Shown here: piece by piece, positions 53,206 through 61,627 of the stretch
Layout: each line of letters starts with the position of its first letter
Position numbering within the stretch: position 1 is the first letter of the stretch
Assembly: GCA_003151595.1 (NCBI GenBank)
Contig: PLXW01000047.1
Coordinates: 1-64,000 of the forward strand
Direction: 5' to 3'
Length of the DNA: 64,000 nucleotides
Origin: Myxococcales bacterium
GTDB taxonomy: Bacteria > Myxococcota > Polyangia > Polyangiales > Polyangiaceae
The notes under the pieces: generated by a model
Told to the model about the DNA's origin: nothing
What the model saw: only the letters and a program-made list of their open reading frames with translations
Databases searched by the model: none
Program-made: the position numbers and the translations under genes

Positions 53206-53313
53206 GCGTCCTCCGGGTTGTGTAGACGGGTCATCGCAAGACAGGAGCACTTCTCGTACCCACCGAGAAAGAGCGGAGAGCCGGCCCCGGCCCTGTGCGA
53301 AGATCGACGAACG

Positions 53314-53988
53314 GTGGGGTCGCCCTCGTTGAAAGCGCACGCTCGAGCGTGGCTCGCCGGGCCTCTCGAAGGCGCGGAACGCGAAGCGTTCGCGGCGGAG
53401 ATCGTGGAATCGAACGCTCGTCGACTGCGCGTTCTCTTGCCGTTGATGATCGTTCTGCACCTCGTTCACATCGCGCTCTTCCGTACGAGCGACTGGGCAC
53501 GCGCCGCGATGGCGCCGAACCTCGCGCGATGGCGACAAGATCTCGTCTTCACGCACGCAGCCACACTCGTCTTCGCGCTGGTGCTCGCGCTCGCCGTCTC
53601 CCCCCTTTCTCGTACGCGCGCGGCGCGCTTCCTCGCCCCCGTATGCGCGCTCGGGTACCTCGTTCACGGCGCGGCGACAGCCGGGGTCGACCAGCTTTCG
53701 ACGGCGAGCGTCACGGTCTTCATCGGGTACTCGCTCGGCGTCGCCGTCGTCGTCGCGCTCACGCCGGTCGCCACGCTCATCGTTTACGCCGGCGGGCTCG
53801 CGTCGTTCGTCGTCGCCATCGAGACGATGCAATCGTCGCCGACGGCGCGCCTGGTGGTGCTTTCCCAACGGGTTTTTCGACCGCCGCCGTGTCGATCGCG
53901 CTATCGCTCCTCCTCTTCGCGGCACGACGGCGCGACTTCGCGCAACGACTCACGATCAGCCAGCAGCGCGGCGAGCTCACGCGCCTGA
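53314..53988 (+). pseudogene. N-terminal membrane part of a frameshifted Ser/Thr kinase gene
   Basis: This frame encodes a soluble helix and then five or six membrane helices (LPLMIVLHLVHIALF, VFTHAATLVFALVLALAV, VTVFIGYSLGVAVVVALT and so on), up to METMQSSPTARLV. Past about 53855 its translation becomes Arg/Ser-rich nonsense, while the frame one base back continues with a sensible helix (VSIALSLLLFAARRR). One missing base in the GGTGGTGC run near 53851-53860 would restore a single protein. Start taken at GTG 53314. Confidence 0.5.
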
Positions 53989-55106
53989 ACGCAGGCCTCG
54001 AGCGGCGCGTTCGAGATCAGGTCTCCGAGATCGTCGAACGCGCGCGACAGATCGAGCAGCTCAACACGCAACTGCAAACGCAGGTTCGAACGCGGTCGAC
54101 CGAGCTGTCGATGGCGCTGGCAAAGCTCGCGCGCGATCGGCGCGACGACGGCAAGCTACGGAGCGGCGTCGTGCTCGGTGATCGCTTCGTCATCGAGCGT
54201 TTGCTGGGCGAAGGGGGGATGGGGTCCGTCTACGAAGGAATCGACCGCTCCACCGGCACGCGCGTCGCGATCAAGGTGATCCAAGCTTCCTCGGCGCAGC
54301 AGCTCGATGCCCTCCATCGCTTCCTACGCGAAGCGGGAACGGCCGCGAAGGTCACGCACGCGGCGGTCGTTCGCATGCTTCACGTCGACGTCTCGGCCGA
54401 CGGAGTCCTCTTCCAGGTCCAGGAGCTCGTCGACGGAGAAACGCTGCACGCTCGCCTTCGCGATCAGCGCCCGCGGGAGGGCGATCGCGTCGCGCGCCTC
54501 GGCGCCGTGCTCTGCCACGCGCTCGCCGCCGCGCACGCCGTGGGAGTGATTCACCGTGACGTGAAGCCGGGCAACGTGATGCTCACCAAGACGGCGCCGG
54601 GCTTGAAGCTCCTCGACTTCGGGATCTCGAAGGTCTTTCGCGACGGTGGTCGCGACGCGAGCTCGGGAAGCGGCAAGATCCTCGGTACGCCGGCCTACAT
54701 GGCGCCGGAGCATCTCTCGGGCGCAGGCAAGCTCACCGATCGCGCCGACATCTACGCCGCGGGCGTGATCTTCTTTCGAATGCTCACCGGGAAGTTCCCG
54801 TTCGACGACACGTCGACCCGAGAGGTCATCCTGCGGAACGTCGTCGAGCCCGCCCCCGACGTGCGGACCTTCGCCCCTGTGCAGGCCGAGCTCGCCGAGG
54901 TCGTCGCCTCGTGCCTCGAGAGAGAACCGACCGATCGCCCCAAGGCCCGCGATCTCGCGCAACGGCTCTCCGCATACGCCGACGCCCAGGGGGCCCCGGC
55001 GCCGGAGCTCATCGCCCGCGACGTCGCGAGCCTCCCTCCCGCACGAGCCGCTTCGGAGCTGGTCACGGTCTCTTTCGCCGGCGGAAAGAAGACCCCGATC
55101 GTGTAA
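53853..55106 (+). CDS. Hanks-type serine/threonine protein kinase, in shifted frame
   Basis: The C-terminal and catalytic part of the split gene: the last membrane helix (STAAVSIALSLLLFAARR), a long coiled coil (LTRLNAGLERRVRDQVSEI... about 60 residues), then a kinase domain with GEGGMGSVYEG, AIKVI (Lys), HRDVKPGNVML, DFGISKV and GTPAYMAPE, all intact. It ends with a short tail. No start codon of this frame is certain; GTG 53889 could allow separate translation. If the frameshift is real, the kinase is uncoupled from its membrane sensor part; if it is a sequencing error, the gene runs 53314-55106 as one membrane kinase. Substrates unknown. Confidence 0.5.
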   Translation, partial: GGAFPTGFSTAAVSIALSLLLFAARRRDFAQRLTISQQRGELTRLNAGLERRVRDQVSEIVERARQIEQLNTQLQTQVRTRSTELSMALAKLARDRRDDGKLRSGVVLGDRFVIERLLGEGGMGSVYEGIDRSTGTRVAIKVIQASSAQQLDALHRFLREAGTAAKVTHAAVVRMLHVDVSADGVLFQVQELVDGETLHARLRDQRPREGDRVARLGAVLCHALAAAHAVGVIHRDVKPGNVMLTKTAPGLKLLDFGISKVFRDGGRDASSGSGKILGTPAYMAPEHLSGAGKLTDRADIYAAGVIFFRMLTGKFPFDDTSTREVILRNVVEPAPDVRTFAPVQAELAEVVASCLEREPTDRPKARDLAQRLSAYADAQGAPAPELIARDVASLPPARAASELVTVSFAGGKKTPIV

Positions 55107-55217
55107 CGCGCCGAGCCAAAATCCTCAGACGCGCTTCGTCGGGACTCGACCGTCTGCGCATCATCGTGTTACTCACGGCGCCACCGGAGTTTCGGTCTTG
55201 AGGAGGGAGAGCATCGC

Positions 55218-56504
55218 ATGAGCAGCTCGAAGAAGGCGTGGCGCGCAATTTCGTGGCCGATCCTCGCGATCGGTCTCGCAGCACCGTGGATTACCAACTG
55301 TGGTGCGGTGCCGGGGATGGGAAACATTCCTGGAGCCGGGAACATCCCCGGTGTGGGCGGCGGTTGCCCTGACACATCGAGTGTCGAAGCGATCGAGAAG
55401 TTCGACTACGTCGGCGGCTTCAAGCTCGACGTCGAGACCGCGGGCAAGCTGAAGGCGGGCCTCAGCGCCGCGACGGATCTCAAGGGATTCGCCGACAGCG
55501 TCGACGCGGACCTCAAGACCGGCTGTGGCGGGCTCGCGACCGATCTCGGTCAGTCGGGCACGTTCGCGAGCGGAACCGAAGCCTGCAAGGCGGCCATCAA
55601 AGCGATGGGCGACGTCAAGGCGAAGATGGGCGCGAACGTCTCGATCAAGCTCGAGGTCAAGGCGCCGGAGTGCCGCGCGTCGATGGACGCTTACGCTGAT
55701 TGCGCCGGACACTGCGACGCGACGATCAAGCCCGGCGAAGCCAAGGTCGAGTGCGAGCCGGGCAAGCTTGCCGGCACGTGCAGCGGTTCGTGCAGCGGCT
55801 CGTGCGACATGACGGCGTCGGCGAAGTGCACCGAGAAGTGCTCGGGCACGTGCGACGCCACCATGAAGGGCTCGTGCGGCGGCAACTGCGACGGCAAGTG
55901 CGACGGCAAGGCCTCGAAGGGCGGTGCGTGCAGCGGCACCTGTGACGGCAAGTGCGACGCTCACATCGAAGGCACCTGCGGCGGAAGCTGCAGCGGAAGC
56001 TGCTCGATGAAGGCGAACGCGAAGTGCGACGGAACGTGCAGCGGAAGCTGCTCGGTCCAGATGCAGGCGCCGAAGTGCACGGGCGAGATGAAGCCGCCGA
56101 CGATGAGCGCGGACTGCAAGGCTCACTGCGACGCGAAGGTCCAGGCGAAGGCGGAGTGCACGCCGGCGCAGGTTGGCGTGAAGGTCGAAGGCGCGGCCGA
56201 TGCGACGGCTGCGGCGACGTACAAGAAGGCCCTCGAGAAGAACCTCCCCATCATCCTCAAGATCGCGATCGGCGTCGGCGAGCGCGGCATGAAGATGGCG
56301 GGCAACGTGCAGGCGTCGGTCGACGGTCTGCAAGCGAGCGTCAAGGGCGCGTCGAAGGGCGGCCCGCTCATGACGGCGAAGCTCGTCGGCTGCGTCGTAG
56401 CTCCGTTCAAAGGCGCGATCGACGCGGCGGCGAGCCTCAAGGCCAACGTCAGCGTGTCGGTCGACGTGAAGGCTTCGGCGAGCGGCTCGGCGCACGCCGG
56501 CTAA
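55218..56504 (+). CDS. lipoprotein with CxGxC-repeat domain
   Basis: A protein of 428 residues with a signal ending WITNCGA (possible lipobox with Asn at -1). After a Gly/Pro stretch (GNIPGAGNIPGVGGG) comes a helical region, then about 145 residues with 26 cysteines in motifs such as CSGSCSGSC, CGGNCDGKCDGK, CSGTCDGKC, and a helical C-terminal domain ending in Ala/Ser-rich sequence. There are about 31 cysteines overall. The dense CxGxC spacing suggests a disulfide ladder or metal-binding surface domain. Family not recognised. Followed by a strong terminator. Confidence 0.5.
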   Translation: MSSSKKAWRAISWPILAIGLAAPWITNCGAVPGMGNIPGAGNIPGVGGGCPDTSSVEAIEKFDYVGGFKLDVETAGKLKAGLSAATDLKGFADSVDADLKTGCGGLATDLGQSGTFASGTEACKAAIKAMGDVKAKMGANVSIKLEVKAPECRASMDAYADCAGHCDATIKPGEAKVECEPGKLAGTCSGSCSGSCDMTASAKCTEKCSGTCDATMKGSCGGNCDGKCDGKASKGGACSGTCDGKCDAHIEGTCGGSCSGSCSMKANAKCDGTCSGSCSVQMQAPKCTGEMKPPTMSADCKAHCDAKVQAKAECTPAQVGVKVEGAADATAAATYKKALEKNLPIILKIAIGVGERGMKMAGNVQASVDGLQASVKGASKGGPLMTAKLVGCVVAPFKGAIDAAASLKANVSVSVDVKASASGSAHAG

Positions 56505-56522
56505 CTCGTTTCGCTTCACGAC

Positions 56523-56565
56523 GACGAAGGGATCGCGACGCAAGTCGCGGTCCCTTTCGTCTTTT
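56523..56565 (+). terminator. intrinsic terminator after the CxGxC lipoprotein gene
   Basis: A stem of 17-18 bases (56523-56539 with 56544-56561, one bulge and one wobble) around a GCAA loop, followed by TTTT. It is 19 bases after the stop codon and is a textbook rho-independent terminator. Confidence 0.5.
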
Positions 56566-56643
56566 GTGGGCAAGACTCGACGAGTGCCTCGGCCGAGTAT
56601 CGACGTGACGGATGAGTCGGGGAGCGGGCGCATCCCCTCGCGG

Positions 56644-56671
56644 TTTATTTCATTTTAGTTTCGACTATATT
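56644..56671 (+). promoter_or_regulatory. AT-rich promoter, possibly for a leaderless ArsR gene
   Basis: In a markedly AT-rich patch TATATT (56666-56671) makes a near-consensus -10, with a weak TTTATT about 16-17 bases upstream. The expected transcription start is at or next to the GTG at 56679, so the mRNA may lack a leader. Judged by eye. Confidence 0.5.
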
Positions 56672-56678
56672 GTTTCGC

Positions 56679-57029
56679 GTGCAGGAGATAGCCACCCTCC
56701 GCGCGCTCGCCGCCCCGCGCCGGCGCGCGATTCTCCGACTGGTTTGGGATCGCGAGATCACAGCCGGCGAGATCTACCGGATGCTGGGCACGCTCTCGTT
56801 CGGTGCGGTCTCCCAGCATCTGCGGATCTTGGAAGAAGCGGGACTCGTCGATAAGCGCGCCGAAGGAAAGTGGCGCATCTACCGAGCTCGCAAGGAAGCG
56901 CTCGGCCCCTTCCGCGAGTGGCTCGAGACGATGTGGAGCGATCGACTCAACACGCTGAAGCTCGCCGCCGAGATCGAAGAAGCACGCCGCGGTCCCCTCC
57001 CCCGTCGACGCAGGAGAAGAAAGTCATGA
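56679..57029 (+). CDS. ArsR-family transcriptional regulator
   Basis: A protein of 116 residues with a winged helix: LRALAAPRRRAILRLVWDREITAGEI, then recognition helix SFGAVSQHLRILEEAGLV and the wing KRAEGKWRIYRA. No CxC metal site, so it belongs to the non-metal ArsR group that is often paired with AHSA1-type genes. GTG 56679 starts the classical domain; a TTG three codons upstream is less likely. Its stop overlaps the next start (ATGA); the two are one operon, and it probably autoregulates. Confidence 0.5.
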   Translation: MQEIATLRALAAPRRRAILRLVWDREITAGEIYRMLGTLSFGAVSQHLRILEEAGLVDKRAEGKWRIYRARKEALGPFREWLETMWSDRLNTLKLAAEIEEARRGPLPRRRRRRKS

Positions 57030-57796
57030 AGCTCGACTACGCGCTCGATCGAACGGTCCTGATCTGCGCACGCCGCACGACGGTCTTCCGGTATTTCACC
57101 GACTCGAAACGCTTCGCCGCGTGGTGGGGCGAAGGCTCGAGCATCGAGCCGCGCGTCGGCGGTCACGTTCGCATCGTGTACCCCGGCGGATCGATCGCGT
57201 CGGGCGAGGTCGTGGAGATCGACGAGCCCTCGCGCATCGTCTTCACCTACGGATACGAAGATCCGACGAAGCCGCTCGCGCCGGGTGGCTCGCGCGTGAC
57301 GATCACCCTCGACGAGCGCGAGGTCGGAACGCTCGTCTCGCTTCGCCACGAAGTGCATGAGGCGTCGACGCGCGACCTGCACGTGCAAGGGTGGCGCTAC
57401 CAGCTGGCGGTCTTCGCGAACGTGGTGACGCGCGAGCAGCACGAAGACGCACGCGCCGTCGTGGATCGGTTCTTCACCGCGTGGAGCGACCTCGATGCCA
57501 CCTCTCGGGCCGCGACCTTGAGTGCGACGACGACGGGCGACGTCGTGTTCCGCGACCGTTTCGGCGCCACCGCGGGACGCGACGAGCTCGACGCGCACAT
57601 CGCAGCAGTCCAAGGACAGATGAGAGGAGTGTCGCTCGTGCGCGACGGCGAGCCACGTGCATGTCAGGGGACGGCCGTGGTTTCGTTCATTGCCCGCGGT
57701 AGCGATGGCGAAGCGCTCGGAGGTGGCCAGGACGTCGTCGACTTCGCGCCCGACGGACGAATCGCGCGCGTCGTCGGGCTCTGGGCGGGTCCGTGA
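57026..57796 (+). CDS. AHSA1/SRPBCC protein fused to a SnoaL-like domain
   Basis: A protein of 256 residues. Residues 1-140 have the START-like AHSA1 pattern (VFRYFTDSKRFAAWWGEG... GSIASGEVVEIDEPSRIVFTYGYE... HEVHEASTRDLHVQGWRYQL). Residues 145-256 look like an NTF2/SnoaL cone (ARAVVDRFFTAWSDLD... FRDRFGATAGRDELDAHIAAVQ... DVVDFAPDGRIARVVGLWAG). Both folds have a hydrophobic pocket for a small ligand. CAGGAG lies ten bases upstream. Coupled to the ArsR gene; the ligand may inactivate the repressor, which is inference. Confidence 0.5.
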   Translation: MKLDYALDRTVLICARRTTVFRYFTDSKRFAAWWGEGSSIEPRVGGHVRIVYPGGSIASGEVVEIDEPSRIVFTYGYEDPTKPLAPGGSRVTITLDEREVGTLVSLRHEVHEASTRDLHVQGWRYQLAVFANVVTREQHEDARAVVDRFFTAWSDLDATSRAATLSATTTGDVVFRDRFGATAGRDELDAHIAAVQGQMRGVSLVRDGEPRACQGTAVVSFIARGSDGEALGGGQDVVDFAPDGRIARVVGLWAGP

Positions 57797-57805
57797 GACC
57801 GGGCG

Positions 57806-58711
57806 TCAGCGTCCGCGAATGAATCGAACGACTGCGTCGCCGAGCTTGTCCCCCTTGTCCTCCTGGAGGAAGTGTCCTGCCCCTTCGATCGTGACGTGCT
57901 CCACGTCCTTCGCGCCCGGGATCTTCTCGCGGAGCACCTGATCTGCGCCGCGCGTGATCGGATCCGAGTCCGAGAATGCGGTGTGGAAGGGCTTCGTCCA
58001 TCGCGCGAGTGACTCCCATGCGCGGCGATTCGGCGACGACGCCGGATCCTCCGGCGATGTCGGCACGAGCATCGGGAACTGGCGCGCACCGGCCTTGAAA
58101 GTCTCGTCCGGGTACGGCGCGTCGTACGCAGCGACGACGTCGGCGCCGAACGGAACCACGCAGCCCGTTTGCACGATCTTGCCGACGGGGAGCACCGGCA
58201 CCGATTGCGAGAACTGCTGCCAGGCGAAGAACGCATCGGGTGTCTTGCGATCTCCGGTGGGCAAGAACGTGTTGGCGGCGACAGCTCGCGCGAACCGATC
58301 GCCGTGCTCGGCGATGAGGCGAAGTCCGATGAGCCCGCCCCAGTCCTGGCAAAGCAGTGTCGCGTTTCGGAGACCGATGGCGTGGATGAACGCGGCCATC
58401 GAGTCTACGTGACGTTGGTACGTGTAGTCCTCGCGCGCGGCCGGTTTGTCCGATCGCCCGAAGCCGACGAGATCGGGAGCAATCGCGCGAAACCCTGCGG
58501 CGACGACGCGCGCAATGACCTTGCGATAGAGGAACGACCAGGACGGCTCGCCGTGGAGCATCAGGACGCTCGGCGCCTCGCGTGGCCCTTCGTCGACGAA
58601 GTGGACGCGCACGACCGCGTCTCCGAACGGGACCTCGGCGTACCGCGGCGTGAATGGAAACAGCGAGGATAGCGACTCGAAGCACGCGTCGGGTGTGCGC
58701 AATACGTTCAT
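57806..58711 (-). CDS. haloalkane dehalogenase-like alpha/beta hydrolase
   Basis: A protein of 301 residues, matching the HLD-I subfamily in length. HGEPSWSFLYRK (oxyanion region), nucleophile Asp123 followed by the halide-binding Trp124 (CQDWGGLIGLR), a second possible halide Trp164 in FFAWQQF, and catalytic His in GAGHFLQED; an Asp in FSDSDPITRG fits the acid. These enzymes hydrolyse carbon-halogen bonds. Closely related alpha/beta hydrolases have other substrates, but the two-Trp set favours dehalogenase. Start overlaps the TetR stop (four bases), so both are one operon. Confidence 0.5.
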   Translation of the reverse strand: MNVLRTPDACFESLSSLFPFTPRYAEVPFGDAVVRVHFVDEGPREAPSVLMLHGEPSWSFLYRKVIARVVAAGFRAIAPDLVGFGRSDKPAAREDYTYQRHVDSMAAFIHAIGLRNATLLCQDWGGLIGLRLIAEHGDRFARAVAANTFLPTGDRKTPDAFFAWQQFSQSVPVLPVGKIVQTGCVVPFGADVVAAYDAPYPDETFKAGARQFPMLVPTSPEDPASSPNRRAWESLARWTKPFHTAFSDSDPITRGADQVLREKIPGAKDVEHVTIEGAGHFLQEDKGDKLGDAVVRFIRGR

Positions 58712-59370
58712 CGCGATGGCTCTCCCTGGTCACTCTGATCTTGTTCGTTGCGCACCGCGATCGGGACCGTCGCCATCAGCACGTCGATCATCAGGTCGCG
58801 GATCGCGTCCCGAGCGACCTCGTGCCGCTCGATCCACTCCAGGCTCGTCGCTTCACAGAAACCGATCCATCCACGAAGAGCGATTCGTAGAAGCGGCGTC
58901 GCGACGACGCCAGGGAGCCCCGCGAGCAGGCGCGACGACAGAAGGTCACGGGTCTCATCGACGATGCAGACGACCTCGGGATCCGAACCGATGCCTCCTC
59001 GCATGAGGGCGGCGTAGGCCGGCGCGTGGGTAGCGACGTAGTCGAGGTAGGCGTCGAGCCCGGCGCGCGCGCGCTCGAGCGGCGGCATCTCGTCGGGCGT
59101 GGCCGTGAGGTCGACGAGGTTGCGGGAAGCCTCGCGGACCGTCGCCACGTAGAAGTCTCGTTTCGTCGGGAAGTAGTGGTAGAGGAGCCCCTTCGAGATC
59201 CCGGCCGCGCGGGCGAGCTCGTCGATCGACACCTCGTCGTAAGCGCGCGACGCGAAGAGATCGATCCCTAGCCGGACGAGCTGCGCACGACGTTCGTCGA
59301 CCTCGAGCCGCTCCCGCGATCCGCGCACCGGGCGCGGCGAACGCTGTTTTTCTCGGGCACGGACAACCAT
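58708..59370 (-). CDS. TetR-family transcriptional regulator
   Basis: A protein of 220 residues. The N-terminal helix-turn-helix reads AYDEVSIDELARAAGISKGLLYHYFPTKRDFYVATV, followed by a helical ligand-binding domain. First gene of the leftward unit with the dehalogenase, and divergent from a diiron-type protein gene. Two identical-spacing palindromes lie in the 75-base divergent region, so it most likely represses both directions and itself; the inducer is unknown. Confidence 0.5.
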   Translation of the reverse strand: MVVRAREKQRSPRPVRGSRERLEVDERRAQLVRLGIDLFASRAYDEVSIDELARAAGISKGLLYHYFPTKRDFYVATVREASRNLVDLTATPDEMPPLERARAGLDAYLDYVATHAPAYAALMRGGIGSDPEVVCIVDETRDLLSSRLLAGLPGVVATPLLRIALRGWIGFCEATSLEWIERHEVARDAIRDLMIDVLMATVPIAVRNEQDQSDQGEPSR

Positions 59371-59395
59371 CGGATTCAGGCACCGTAGCTCACTA

Positions 59396-59441
59396 TTGAC
59401 TTCGATTCAATGAACGCTACCGTCTATTGAACTGGAGTCAA
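59396..59441. promoter_or_regulatory. two TTGA-N7-TCAA palindromes, probable TetR operators
   Basis: TTGACTTCGATTCAA (59396-59410) and TTGAACTGGAGTCAA (59427-59441) share TTGA-N7-TCAA. Their centres are 31 bases apart, about three helical turns, so two dimers could bind one face of the DNA. They lie between the divergent TetR and diiron-type genes. Confidence 0.5.
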
Positions 59442-59445
59442 CGAC

Positions 59446-60258
59446 ATGGCGGCGACCACGACAGCCTCGATTCCGCGCCCGCGTGCACCGCAGTTTCGGT
59501 TCGACCAAGTGCCCCGGCGCTGGTTCGGAGGCGCCGTCTCCACGCACCTGGCGAACGGCGTGAATCTCCTGTTCCCGGCGGGAGAGCGCTTCTTCGTCCG
59601 GAGCGTGCGCCACTACATGAAGCTGATCGAGAGCGACCCCGTGTTGCGCGAGCAGGTCCGCGGGTTCTTCGGGCAAGAAGGGCGTCACGCGAAGGCGCAC
59701 GAAGACCAGGTGGTCATCCTGGAAGAGCAGGGGTTCAAAGTGCAGGGGTTCCTGCACGTGTACGAGGCGATCGCGTTCGGGTTCCTCGAGCGAATCATGC
59801 CGCCTGCGGCGTGCCTCTCCGCGACCGTTGCCTGCGAGCACTACACCGCCATCATGGCCGAGAACGCCTTCAAGATGGGCCTCCTGGAGAAGGCGCACCC
59901 GGTCATGCGCGATCTGCTGAAGTGGCACGCCGCCGAAGAGATCGAGCATCGCTCGGTCGCGTTCGACGTCTTGAAGAAGGTCAATCCGAGCTACGCGCTC
60001 CGCATGACGGGGCTCGCGTTCACGACCGTGCTGCTCGCGGGCTTCTGGGCGGCGGCGGCGGTCATGCTGCTGGCGCAGGACGGCGCGGACCTGGAAGAGA
60101 TCCTCCGCGAGCTGAAGACCGCACGCGAGGATCACCCCATCGGCGAACGCGTCTTCGGGCGCGGCATTCGCGAGTACGTGCGACGTGACTTCCATCCGTC
60201 GCAAAACACGAACGACGGACTGGCGATGGACTACCTCGCCGCGGCCGGCATCGCCTGA
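59446..60258 (+). CDS. metal-dependent hydrolase-like protein (PF10118 type)
   Basis: A protein of 270 residues, all-helical. It has ferritin/diiron-like ligands in order: GERFFVRSV, FFGQEGRHAKAHE, ACEHYTA, and HAAEEIEHRSVAFD, with a hydrophobic helix near 185-205 (FTTVLLAGFWAAAAVMLL). This is the signature of the predicted metal-dependent hydrolases of PF10118, whose reaction is not established. Divergent from the TetR/dehalogenase unit and probably controlled by the same operators just upstream of its ATG. Confidence 0.5.
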   Translation: MAATTTASIPRPRAPQFRFDQVPRRWFGGAVSTHLANGVNLLFPAGERFFVRSVRHYMKLIESDPVLREQVRGFFGQEGRHAKAHEDQVVILEEQGFKVQGFLHVYEAIAFGFLERIMPPAACLSATVACEHYTAIMAENAFKMGLLEKAHPVMRDLLKWHAAEEIEHRSVAFDVLKKVNPSYALRMTGLAFTTVLLAGFWAAAAVMLLAQDGADLEEILRELKTAREDHPIGERVFGRGIREYVRRDFHPSQNTNDGLAMDYLAAAGIA

Positions 60259-60292
60259 ACGGCTACTGCGTGCGAACCGCTGACGCGCGTTC

Positions 60293-61483
60293 CTACTGCG
60301 CGGTACCGGCCGCGTAGTCCGTGTTGATCGCCGTCTGGATCTTGGCGATCTCCGTGGCGTTGTTGATCACGACGCCGAGCTCGCGGTTGTATCCGAGCGA
60401 GCCGCCGCTGATGTTCTCGGAGCCGACGAACGCCTTCGCGCAGGCCGTGCCGGTGCAGTCGATCGTGATCGCCTTCGCGTGAATGTATGGGCTCGAAGCC
60501 GAGCCGGCGCCCGACCCTCCGCCGGAGACCACGACCTTCGCGCCGGCAGCCTTCACCGTGTTGATGGCCGTCGTCTGCGTCGCCGGAGGCGTTCCGGCCG
60601 CGAGGATCACGCGCGTCGCTACTCCGCGGCTCGCTGCGCTGGCGATCGCGGCGACGACCCCTCCCTTGTTGTTGTCGCTGAACTCTTCGTCCTCGACGTC
60701 GAGCGTCTTCGTCGCGGAGTCGATCAGCGCGACCAGCGCCGGGCGCGCGTTGTTCGGCGAGACCACCAGCGGGTTGCCCGCGGTCGTCGTCGCGCCCGAG
60801 AAATCGGCAGCGAAGATCGCGTCGGCCTCGGCGACGTCGGTGGCGTCGTTGTCGATCACGACGTACTCGCGGTTCTCGGTGAAGGACGAGTTGTCGAGGT
60901 TGATCGTCATGATCCACGCCTGCGCGCCGTCGAGGATGAACGTCTTCTCGTGCGTGTAGGCGCTGGACGTCGTGTTCGCGGGGCCGTTCCGCCAGACGAC
61001 GCCGACGCCGTTCGCTTGAAGGTTCGCGTACGCCGTCGGATTGCCCTGGGTTGTCCCGGCGGGGAACGTCTGGTTGAGCACCACCTCGACGTCGAGCCCC
61101 GCCTTCTTCTGCGCGATGAGCGCGTTCACGATCTTGGTGTTGTCGAGGATGTACATCGTCATGTGGACCGACTTCTTCGCACCGGTGATCGCGGTGACGA
61201 TCTCGCTCGCGAGCGTGGTGCTCGGCGTGACGATCACCGAGACTCCAGTGGTGCCGACGATCGGCGTGGCCGCGTCGACGGCCGGGGTGCCGCCACCATC
61301 CTTCGTGAGCATGCCGCCATCGTGCAGCGCCGGCGCACCGTCCGGGAGCGTGCCCGCGTCATCGCCGAGGTCGTCGCCGGCGGAGCCGCCGTCGTCGCCT
61401 TGCGGAGTCGCGCTCGTGGCCGCGTGAGAGCCTCCACAGGCCACCAGCGCGCTCAAGCTCAAACCTATCCACGCCCTCGTCAT
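60293..61483 (-). CDS. phospholipase D-like lipoprotein
   Basis: A protein of 396 residues. The lipoprotein signal ends LVACGG; an Asp/Gly/Pro-rich linker follows, then two PLD halves with HxKxxxxD motifs: YTHEKTFILDG and YIHAKAITID, plus the downstream Asn in VGSENISGG. Such enzymes cleave or transfer phosphodiester bonds in phospholipids or nucleic acids; here it is anchored outside the cytoplasm. The longer open frame upstream is a shadow of the divergent kinase gene; ATG 61483 (GAGG upstream) starts the signal. Confidence 0.5.
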   Translation of the reverse strand: MTRAWIGLSLSALVACGGSHAATSATPQGDDGGSAGDDLGDDAGTLPDGAPALHDGGMLTKDGGGTPAVDAATPIVGTTGVSVIVTPSTTLASEIVTAITGAKKSVHMTMYILDNTKIVNALIAQKKAGLDVEVVLNQTFPAGTTQGNPTAYANLQANGVGVVWRNGPANTTSSAYTHEKTFILDGAQAWIMTINLDNSSFTENREYVVIDNDATDVAEADAIFAADFSGATTTAGNPLVVSPNNARPALVALIDSATKTLDVEDEEFSDNNKGGVVAAIASAASRGVATRVILAAGTPPATQTTAINTVKAAGAKVVVSGGGSGAGSASSPYIHAKAITIDCTGTACAKAFVGSENISGGSLGYNRELGVVINNATEIAKIQTAINTDYAAGTAQ

Positions 61484-61627
61484 GCGGCCTCGTCGCCTCC
61501 GTCGCTGCGCCCGAATCGAGAACACCGCGCGCGCGCGAAGCTCCATGCTTGAAGCACACGTAGGCCTGCCGCCAGCGGTAAAACACCATCTCGCGCTACG
61601 CTCGTCTCGAGTGAGCGCAGCCATTCG

